From Porticoccaceae bacterium (lineage in GTDB: Bacteria; Pseudomonadota; Gammaproteobacteria; Pseudomonadales; Porticoccaceae), in assembly GCA_023255165.1 (NCBI GenBank), contig JALRJD010000336.1:1-6697 (forward strand): a stretch of DNA of 6,697 nucleotides, written 5' to 3'. The first letter of the stretch is position 1. Each line of letters opens with the position of its first letter. This document shows, in pieces, positions 1 to 4,175 of the stretch. The position numbers and the translations under genes are program-made. The notes beneath the pieces are model-generated. The model saw nothing but the letters and a program-made list of their open reading frames with translations. It ran no database searches and was not told where the DNA came from.

Positions 1-27
1 ATCTACAAAGAAGCCAAGATCAAGTAA
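1..27 (+). CDS. C-terminal end of an unrecognised gene (partial)
   Basis: Frame 1 reads Ile-Tyr-Lys-Glu-Ala-Lys-Ile-Lys and then TAA at 25-27. The other two plus frames run straight into the terminator hairpin downstream, so this is the most sensible frame. Eight basic residues are too few to name a family. The intrinsic terminator starting about 19 bases after the stop supports a genuine plus-strand gene ending here. The rest of the gene lies outside the window. Confidence 0.5.
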   Translation: MYKEAKIK

Positions 28-45
28 CGGGTTTCCAGCTTGTCG

Positions 46-75
46 AAAATCCTGCCGCGAGGCGGGATTTTTTTT
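46..75 (+). terminator. Rho-independent terminator of the upstream plus-strand gene
   Basis: An 11-bp stem (46-56 with 61-71, including one G-T pair) closes on a GCGA tetraloop of the GNRA type at 57-60. It runs into an uninterrupted T tract reaching 75. The G+C-rich core, stable tetraloop and T run are the textbook layout of an intrinsic terminator. It sits 19 bases after the stop codon at 25-27. Confidence 0.9.
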
Positions 76-140
76 GCCTCGAATTTTGCTCCGGCTTTGG
101 TTCTTGCTCGCTTTGCAATTGGCCGTGCATGTGACTGGGC

Positions 141-167
141 ATCCGGTTGGGCATGTGCCGGATTTTT
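141..167 (+). terminator. Candidate second plus-strand terminator
   Basis: ATCCGG at 141-146 is perfectly complementary to CCGGAT at 158-163, with an 11-base loop, and T163-T167 follow. The stem is only 6 bp and the T tract is 5, so it is weaker than the hairpin at 46-75. Lying about 65 bases downstream of that hairpin, it could act as a back-up terminator. It could also be chance. Confidence 0.4.
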
Positions 168-177
168 AGGCGGGCAT

Positions 178-208
178 AAAAAAACCCCGACGGTTAAGTC
201 GGGGTTTT
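178..208 (-). terminator. Terminator of the cold-shock gene, probably bidirectional
   Basis: ACCCCGAC/GTCGGGGT pairs (184-191 with 198-205) around a GGTTAA loop. A181-183 and T206-208 extend the stem. Read on the minus strand, the hairpin is followed by a run of seven U from the A tract at 178-184, just past the csp stop codon at 247-249. On the plus strand it is followed by only four T (205-208), so it may also stop transcription arriving from the left. Confidence 0.9.
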
Positions 209-246
209 CATCAATTACCGATTTTGCCTTGCGGCAGCATCAGAAA

Positions 247-456
247 TTAGTCGGCAACTACGTTCTCAGCTTGAGCGCCTTTCTGACCTTGAGTAACTTC
301 CATAGTTACTGACTGGCCTTCTTTCAAAGATTTGAAACCATCAGCCTGGATAGCACTGTGGTGAACAAATACGTCACCGCCGCCTTCCTGCTCGATAAAA
401 CCAAAACCTTTACTGTCGTTGAACCACTTTACAGTGCCAGAAACTCTCTCCGACAT
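247..456 (-). CDS. CspA-family cold-shock protein
   Basis: This encodes a 69-residue single cold-shock domain protein, a five-stranded OB-fold RNA/DNA chaperone that binds single-stranded nucleic acid in the cytoplasm and melts RNA secondary structure. The family signatures are all present: GTVKWFNDSKGFGFI, with RNP1 KGFGFI at residues 16-21, and RNP2 VFVHH at 29-33, carrying the usual aromatic residues. Length is typical of the family (about 67-70). The start is the ATG at 454-456. A GTG twelve bases further upstream is in frame, but it is part of the Shine-Dalgarno stretch GTGAGG, which lies about 6 bases before the chosen ATG. The gene is a stand-alone unit with its own promoter region and terminator. 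Sequence alone does not show whether it is cold-inducible or constitutive (CspC/CspE/CapB type), so no paralogue letter is given. Confidence 0.96.
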   Translation of the reverse strand: MSERVSGTVKWFNDSKGFGFIEQEGGGDVFVHHSAIQADGFKSLKEGQSVTMEVTQGQKGAQAENVVAD

Positions 457-509
457 AACTAACCTCACTTATTAAAAAATATACCGTTTAAGGCGTTTAA
501 AATATATCC

Positions 510-526
510 AGCCTCGTTACGGGGCT
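510..526 (-). promoter_or_regulatory. Possible hairpin in the csp 5' leader
   Basis: On the minus strand AGCCCCG-TAA-CGAGGCT folds into a 7-position stem with one C-A mismatch and a 3-base loop, within the likely csp leader about 55-70 bases before the start codon. Cold-shock mRNAs often have structured leaders, so a role is conceivable. The hairpin is small and I do not recognise a cold-box sequence. Confidence 0.25.
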
Positions 527-536
527 AGCCTACACC

Positions 537-567
537 TTTATACTAGATCTGATTTCGCTTTACGCAA
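537..567 (-). promoter_or_regulatory. Candidate sigma-70 promoter for csp
   Basis: On the minus strand the -10 candidates are TAGTAT (540-545), 16 bases from a -35-like TTGCGT (562-567), or the better hexamer TATAAA (537-542), which would need a 19-base spacer. Transcription would start near 530, giving a leader of roughly 75 bases. The -35 match is poor (TTG only), so this is a tentative assignment. Confidence 0.4.
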
Positions 568-676
568 TACCAGATGTGGCACAAAGGCATTACTGTTTCA
601 ACTGACACTAAAAGTGCAAACCGTCGATTCAGACCGCGCAGTGTATTGGGTTTTTTCAGGTTTGGCTAATTTTTGC

Positions 677-730
677 GCGATATTTGATCAAATAAACCGG
701 GGTTTTGGCTGTTTTTTGATCAAATATCGC
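677..730. repeat. 16-bp perfect inverted repeat containing two GATC palindromes
   Basis: Bases 677-692 (GCGATATTTGATCAAA) are the exact reverse complement of 715-730, separated by 22 bases. Each arm contains its own palindrome: a perfect 14-bp one at 681-694 (TATTTGATCAAATA) and a 10-bp one at 715-724 (TTTGATCAAA). Their centres are 32 bases apart, about three helical turns. This could be a pair of operator sites for a dimeric regulator of the dehydrogenase gene or of csp. In RNA it could be a long hairpin, with TGTTTTT following on the plus strand. It does not fit the FNR/Anr box, which needs four bases between TTGAT and ATCAA. Confidence 0.75.
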
Positions 731-762
731 TGTTTTTCCGTATTCGGCTTCGCCGCGAAGGT

Positions 763-852
763 TTAACCGTGATTTTCTGCATTTTGGGCGTGGCGTTTAC
801 GCCAATCGACAAAAGCGGCTTTTGAGTCGAAAACACCGCAATAACCAACCAT
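763..852 (-). CDS. Doubtful small ORF, 29 residues
   Basis: An ATG at 850-852 opens a 29-codon frame ending in TAA at 763-765. AAGG (860-863) lies 7 bases before it, a plausible ribosome-binding site. The frame stays open upstream to a GTG at 949-951. Codon use is not odd for the region and the predicted peptide is soluble and basic towards the end (WRKRHAQNAENHG). I recognise no family, and it would sit where the promoter of the plus-strand dehydrogenase gene should be. It could be a tiny gene, the remnant of one, or chance. Confidence 0.12.
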   Translation of the reverse strand: MVGYCGVFDSKAAFVDWRKRHAQNAENHG

Positions 853-956
853 GAGCTTGCCTTGTCGCCGCTGTGTTACTATTTCCCGCGGTGTCGGCCA
901 GAGCCATATCTCGCACAAATAATTTGCTAAAACCGTTTTGAATAGGACCACTCCGG

Positions 957-2348
957 ATGTTGCCAGACCACATTCTCAATCAGCTTGTCTCCATTGTTGG
1001 CGAGTCGCGGCTGTTGCTCGACGCCGATGATCTGCAACATTTTGGTATCGATCGCACCACTGAATGGCAGGCGGCGCCATCCGCGGTGGTTTTGCCGGAG
1101 ACAGTGCAGGAGGTGCAGTCGATTGTGCGGTTGGCCAATCAGCATAATCTGGCGATTGTACCCTCAGGTGGCAGAACCGGCCTCAGTGGCGGCGCCGTGG
1201 CAACGGATGGTGAGCTGGTGGTTGCCCTCGATCGGCTTAACAAGATTATCGATTTCAATCCGCTGGATCGCAGCCTGACGGTTGGCGCCGGCACCATCAC
1301 CGCGCAACTGCAGCAGTTTGCCGAACAGCAGGGTCTGTTCTACCCGGTGGATTTTGCCTCCTCAGGTTCCAGCCAGATTGGGGGCAATATCGCCACCAAT
1401 GCCGGCGGTATAAAAGTGATCAAATACGGCATGACGCGCAACTGGGTGATTGGCCTAAAGGTTGTGACCGGCACTGGTGAGATTCTCGAACTCAACAAAG
1501 GGCTGGCAAAAAACAATACCGGTTACGATCTGCGGCACCTGTTTATCGGCTCCGAGGGAACCCTGGGGTTAATCTGCGAGGCCACCGTTCAGCTAATCCA
1601 GCCGCCGCCAGAGTCGACGGTGATGGTGCTGGGGGTCAACGATTTCGCCACGATTATGGATGTGTTGAAGTGCTTCTCCAGCGGCCTCGATCTCAGTGCC
1701 TTTGAATTTTTCTCGCAATCGGCTCTGGAAAAGGTGGTTGCCTACCGCGGCCATGCGACACCGTTTCAAACTTCGGCGCCATTTTATGCGCTGCTTGAGT
1801 TTGCCTCGGCGGATCAGGGGGCGATCGATCAGGCCATGCAACTGTTTGAGCACTGTACTGAACAGGGCTGGGTGCTCGATGCGGTGATTAGCCAGAGCCT
1901 GACCCAGGCAAAGAATCTGTGGAAGTTGCGCGAGGATATCTCTGAAACCCTGTGGCAATGGCAACCCTACAAAAACGATATCTCGGTGCGCGTCTCGCGC
2001 ATGCCTGACTTTATTCGTGAGGTGGATCAGCTGGTGGCCCAGAGCTACCCGGATTTCGAAGTGGTTTGGTACGGCCATATTGGCGATGGCAATCTGCACC
2101 TGAATATTCTTAAACCGGAGGGATTTCCGGTAGACCAGTTTCACGCTAACTGTGTTAATGTCAGCGCTGAAATGGGCCAGCTGCTGGCTGACTATGAAGG
2201 CAGTGTCTCCGCCGAGCACGGCGTCGGATTGTTGAAGAAAGAGTATCTGCACTACTCCAGATCGGCGGCGGAAATCGATATGATGCGCAGTATCAAGCGC
2301 GTCTTCGATCCAAACCATATTATGAATCCGGGCAAGGTCTTTGACTGA
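957..2348 (+). CDS. FAD-linked D-2-hydroxyacid dehydrogenase, probably D-2-hydroxyglutarate dehydrogenase
   Basis: This 463-residue flavoprotein belongs to the GlcD/D-lactate dehydrogenase group (VAO/PCMH FAD-binding fold plus FAD-oxidase C-terminal domain). The FAD domain covers roughly residues 38-215, with PSGGRTGLSGG at 69-79, GGNIATNAGG at 142-151, and NNTGYDLRHLFIGSEGTLG at 186-204. The C-terminal domain carries the metal and substrate site expected in D2HGDH enzymes: GHIGDGNLHLNI at 373-384 (His374, His381) and SAEHGVG at 418-424 (Glu420, His421), then NPGK at 457-460. Members of this length (about 460) oxidise D-2-hydroxyglutarate to 2-oxoglutarate and pass electrons to the respiratory chain through an acceptor such as ETF. 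D-lactate or other D-2-hydroxyacids remain possible. The start ATG has AGGA at 944-947, nine bases upstream. It is the first gene of the probable six-gene unit. Unlike glcDEF there are no GlcE/GlcF partners beside it, which argues against glycolate oxidase. Confidence 0.9.
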   Translation: MLPDHILNQLVSIVGESRLLLDADDLQHFGIDRTTEWQAAPSAVVLPETVQEVQSIVRLANQHNLAIVPSGGRTGLSGGAVATDGELVVALDRLNKIIDFNPLDRSLTVGAGTITAQLQQFAEQQGLFYPVDFASSGSSQIGGNIATNAGGIKVIKYGMTRNWVIGLKVVTGTGEILELNKGLAKNNTGYDLRHLFIGSEGTLGLICEATVQLIQPPPESTVMVLGVNDFATIMDVLKCFSSGLDLSAFEFFSQSALEKVVAYRGHATPFQTSAPFYALLEFASADQGAIDQAMQLFEHCTEQGWVLDAVISQSLTQAKNLWKLREDISETLWQWQPYKNDISVRVSRMPDFIREVDQLVAQSYPDFEVVWYGHIGDGNLHLNILKPEGFPVDQFHANCVNVSAEMGQLLADYEGSVSAEHGVGLLKKEYLHYSRSAAEIDMMRSIKRVFDPNHIMNPGKVFD

Positions 2349-2399
2349 GCGCATAATCTGGAAAGATAACACTTAAAACAAACCCCGAAAGAAAAAACC

Positions 2400-2765
2400 A
2401 TGACAACAAATGACCACATAGACGACGCCGATTTTTTCGACCCTGCTGATGCCGAGCGCAAGAATCTCGCTTTCCTGGTTTATATTTTGCAGGGCTTTGG
2501 TTTTGTCACTGGCGGCCTCGCCTGGATTGCCGCGATGATGGTAAATTACATCAAGTTTGACTCTGTCCGTGGCACCTGGCTGGAGAGCCATTTTCGCTGG
2601 CAGCTCAACACCTTCTGGTACGGTTTGCTGTGGTGGGTGATCGGCTTTATCTCTTGGTTGTTGCTGCTTGGCTGGCTGGTCTGGGGCGTGCTGACACTCT
2701 GGGCGATCTACCGCGTAGTGCGGGGTGCCCTGCTGCTCAACGATGGCAGGCCAATCATATTCTGA
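2400..2765 (+). CDS. Small inner-membrane protein, COG3671/DUF4870-like, function unknown
   Basis: The product has 121 residues. An acidic, soluble N-terminus (residues 1-20, rich in Asp) precedes a hydrophobic segment at about 23-51. A loop containing GTWLESHFRWQLNTFWYG at 58-75 follows, then a long hydrophobic stretch at about 72-107 that could make two close-packed helices with very many Trp residues, and a short tail ending LNDGRPIIF. The loop motif (H-x-R-x-Q-x-x-TFW) and the terminal LNDG are the conserved marks of this uncharacterised family of bacterial membrane proteins. There is no signal peptide cleavage site. The ribosome-binding site is weak (GAAAG about 10 bases upstream). It starts 51 bases after the dehydrogenase and 32 bases before the FAH-family gene, so it is likely co-transcribed. 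No function can be assigned from sequence or context. Confidence 0.85.
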   Translation: MTTNDHIDDADFFDPADAERKNLAFLVYILQGFGFVTGGLAWIAAMMVNYIKFDSVRGTWLESHFRWQLNTFWYGLLWWVIGFISWLLLLGWLVWGVLTLWAIYRVVRGALLLNDGRPIIF

Positions 2766-2786
2766 TGTGGCCGACCCGCTAACAAT

Positions 2787-2800
2787 AGGAAAATCCCATG
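2787..2800 (+). promoter_or_regulatory. Ribosome-binding site that selects the first of two ATGs
   Basis: AGGA at 2787-2790 lies seven bases before the ATG at 2798. The second in-frame ATG at 2819 has no Shine-Dalgarno-like sequence before it and would be 28 bases from this one. This favours 2798 as the start of the FAH-family gene. Confidence 0.65.
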
Positions 2801-2839
2801 CTTCGCTATGCCCATCCGATGGCTCGCTATGTCCATATT
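2798..2839 (+). repeat. ycgM: Imperfect 21-bp in-frame tandem duplication at the start of the FAH-family gene
   Basis: Bases 2798-2818 and 2819-2839 match at 15 of 21 positions. Both begin with ATG and both contain CGCTATG(C/T)CCAT. They encode MLRYAHP followed by MARYVHI. The identity is concentrated in the middle, as expected for an old duplication that has drifted. A chance resemblance cannot be excluded at this length. Confidence 0.5.
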
Positions 2840-3490
2840 GTCGATGGAGCGCAATCCAGTCTGACGCCCGGCAAGATCGTCTGCGTCGGTCGCAACTATG
2901 CCGAACACGCCAAAGAGCTAAACAACCCGATTCCCGCCGAACCGGTGCTGTTTATCAAGCCGAGCACAGCCTTGATCAGGCTTGAAGAGCCGGTTGCCAT
3001 ACCCACCGAGCACGGCGACTGCCACTTTGAAACCGAAATGGCGATTCTTATCGGTCAACCACTCACCGACTGTTCAGAACAGCAAGCGGCCGAGGCTATT
3101 ACCGGACTTGGTGTTGCACTGGACCTGACATTGCGCGATTTGCAGAATCAGTTAAAAGAGAAAAGTTTGCCCTGGGAAAAAGCCAAAGCCTTTGATGGCG
3201 CCTGTCCGATCTCTGGATTCGTTGCCCCCCCCGCTGCTGCCGAGCTGCAGAACCAGCGGATTCAGCTGCGTCAAAATGGCGAGCTGAAACAGGACGGCAA
3301 CAGCGCCGATATGTTGACCCCGGTATTGCCGCTGCTGGTTTATATCAGTCAATTTTTCACGTTGCTGCCGGGCGATGTGGTGCTAACAGGCACTCCCGCC
3401 GGAGTTGGACCGCTGGCGGTGGGCGACAGGTTACAGGTAACCCTTTCGAACCATATCGATATTGCCACCAGTATTGTGTCGAGACGTTGA
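2798..3490 (+). CDS. ycgM: Fumarylacetoacetate hydrolase family protein, YcgM/FAHD1 type (acylpyruvase-like)
   Basis: This 230-residue cytoplasmic enzyme has a single FAH C-terminal-type domain and closely resembles E. coli YcgM and eukaryotic FAHD1 as I recall them. Those enzymes act on small 2,4-dioxo or 2-oxo acids, as acylpyruvate hydrolase, oxaloacetate decarboxylase or oxaloacetate tautomerase activities. The active-site features are intact: GRNYAEHAKE with the His37/Glu40 pair, metal ligands Glu78 and Glu80 in FETEMAILIG and Asp109 in GVALDLTLRD, Lys130 in PWEKAKAF, and the substrate loop VLTGTPAGVGPL at 195-206. Residues 1-7 (MLRYAHP) look like a duplicate of residues 8-14 (MARYVHI). 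The ribosome-binding site places the start at the first ATG, but the ancestral start may be Met8. The stop is one base before the next gene's ATG, so the two are probably translationally coupled. The exact substrate cannot be told from sequence. Confidence 0.9.
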   Translation: MLRYAHPMARYVHIVDGAQSSLTPGKIVCVGRNYAEHAKELNNPIPAEPVLFIKPSTALIRLEEPVAIPTEHGDCHFETEMAILIGQPLTDCSEQQAAEAITGLGVALDLTLRDLQNQLKEKSLPWEKAKAFDGACPISGFVAPPAAAELQNQRIQLRQNGELKQDGNSADMLTPVLPLLVYISQFFTLLPGDVVLTGTPAGVGPLAVGDRLQVTLSNHIDIATSIVSRR

Positions 3491-3491
3491 G

Positions 3492-3710
3492 ATGAGTTTG
3501 CAGCCGGGCGTTTACAAACACTTTAAAGGTAACCTCTACCAAGTGATCGGCGTGGCCCGTCACAGTGAGTCGGAGGAGCAGCTGGTGGTCTACAAAACCC
3601 TCTATGGCGATCACAGTCTCTGGGTGCGGCCGCTGGGCATGTTTACCGAGACGGTCGAATGCGATGGTCGGCAGGTCGCCCGGTTTGAATTTATCGAAAC
3701 CGTCAGCTAA
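3492..3710 (+). CDS. DUF1653 family protein
   Basis: This 72-residue soluble protein shows the conserved pattern of DUF1653: PGVYKHFKGNLYQVIGVARHSES near the N-terminus (residues 5-27), EQLVVYKTLYGDHSLWVRPLGMF (29-51), and a closing RFEFIE. Length matches the family (about 65-75 residues), a compact beta-rich domain of unknown function. The frame is open upstream to an ATG at 3462, but that would overlap the FAH-family gene by 29 bases. The chosen ATG lies one base past that gene's stop and begins exactly where family similarity starts. No strong ribosome-binding site is visible, consistent with translational coupling. The next gene starts four bases after its stop. Placement next to arfB hints at co-expression, not function. 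Confidence 0.9.
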   Translation: MSLQPGVYKHFKGNLYQVIGVARHSESEEQLVVYKTLYGDHSLWVRPLGMFTETVECDGRQVARFEFIETVS

Positions 3711-3714
3711 AGCC

Positions 3715-4131
3715 ATGTTGCAGATCACTTCCACAGTGTCGATTCCCGACAGCGAGATTGAGCTGTCGGCGGTGCGTGCCCAGGGGCCGGGCGGGCAAAA
3801 TGTCAATAAAGTCTCATCGGCGATTCATCTGCGCTTTGATATTGTCGCCTCCTCACTGCCCGAGCAGTACAAACAGCGACTGTTAAATCTCAACGATCAG
3901 CGCATCTCAAAAGAGGGTGTGGTGGTTATTAAAGCCCAGACCTCGCGACGACAGGAAGCCAACCGGGTGGAAGCGCTGGAGCGGCTGGCACAGTTGCTGC
4001 GTCAGGTCACATTTACACCCAAGGTACGCAGGCCGACCAAGCCGAGCAAAAGCTCACAGCGCAAACGCATGGACAAAAAGACCTTGCACGGAAAACAAAA
4101 AGCGCTGCGCTCAAAAATCGCTCCGGACTGA
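3715..4131 (+). CDS. arfB: Alternative ribosome-rescue factor ArfB (YaeJ), peptidyl-tRNA hydrolase
   Basis: This 138-residue stand-alone RF-1 domain protein compares with about 140 in E. coli ArfB. It enters ribosomes stalled without a stop codon and hydrolyses peptidyl-tRNA. The catalytic RAQGPGGQNVNK segment is at residues 21-32, with GGQ at 26-28, followed by the SSAIHLRFDI strand. The flexible basic tail from about residue 103 to the end (KVRRPTKPSKSSQRKRMDKK and beyond) is the part that threads into the empty mRNA channel, and it is rich in Lys/Arg as required. There is no codon-recognition domain, so this is not a truncated RF1/RF2. The frame is open further upstream to 3565, but that overlaps DUF1653, and family similarity begins at the ATG at 3715, four bases after the DUF1653 stop. 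No clear Shine-Dalgarno is visible, so coupling to the gene before is likely. Confidence 0.95.
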   Translation: MLQITSTVSIPDSEIELSAVRAQGPGGQNVNKVSSAIHLRFDIVASSLPEQYKQRLLNLNDQRISKEGVVVIKAQTSRRQEANRVEALERLAQLLRQVTFTPKVRRPTKPSKSSQRKRMDKKTLHGKQKALRSKIAPD

Positions 4132-4175
4132 GCGCATCAGTGTAAACTCTGCGCATCTCAGCTAATGGTTGCCCC

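Larger units (their letters stand above)
457..956. other. Divergent intergenic region between csp and the dehydrogenase gene
   Basis: This is 500 bases with no recognisable conserved gene. From left to right it holds the csp leader and candidate promoter (to 567), a stretch at about 568-676 in which I see no structure, the double-palindrome inverted repeat (677-730), a small CTTCG/CGAAG hairpin (748-760), and a doubtful small minus-strand ORF (763-852). I cannot point to a convincing -35/-10 pair for the plus-strand dehydrogenase gene. The part near 677-730 is visibly richer in A+T than the neighbouring genes. Confidence 0.7.

Noticed and set aside
40..312. 90-codon plus-strand frame beginning just before the first terminator
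   Set aside because: It runs through two terminator hairpins and into the 3' part of the cold-shock gene on the other strand. No family resemblance.
677..735. The inverted repeat read as a plus-strand intrinsic terminator (TGTTTTT follows)
   Set aside because: The stem is A+T-rich and no plus-strand gene lies upstream to be terminated, since csp points the other way. A DNA-level site is more likely.
748..760. CTTCG-CCG-CGAAG hairpin
   Set aside because: A 5-bp stem with no T run on either strand. Short hairpins like this are expected by chance.
957..2348. Glycolate oxidase subunit GlcD as the name for the dehydrogenase
   Set aside because: The neighbouring genes are not GlcE/GlcF, and the length and C-terminal metal-site motifs fit the single-subunit D2HGDH group better.
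2343..2354. GACTGAGCGCAT, identical to 4126-4137, both times spanning a stop codon
   Set aside because: About one 12-base match is expected by chance in a window of this size, and there is no structure around either copy.
1593..2372. 259-codon minus-strand frame inside the dehydrogenase gene
   Set aside because: It is antisense to an intact, well-conserved coding sequence and carries no recognisable motif. Long antisense frames are common opposite genes of this base composition.
4129..4165. Possible hairpin or promoter between arfB and srkA (CTGAG...CTCAG, GCGCATC repeated, TAAACT)
   Set aside because: The stem is interrupted by a bulge and has no T tract. The -10-like hexamer has no acceptable -35. 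Too weak to list as a feature.
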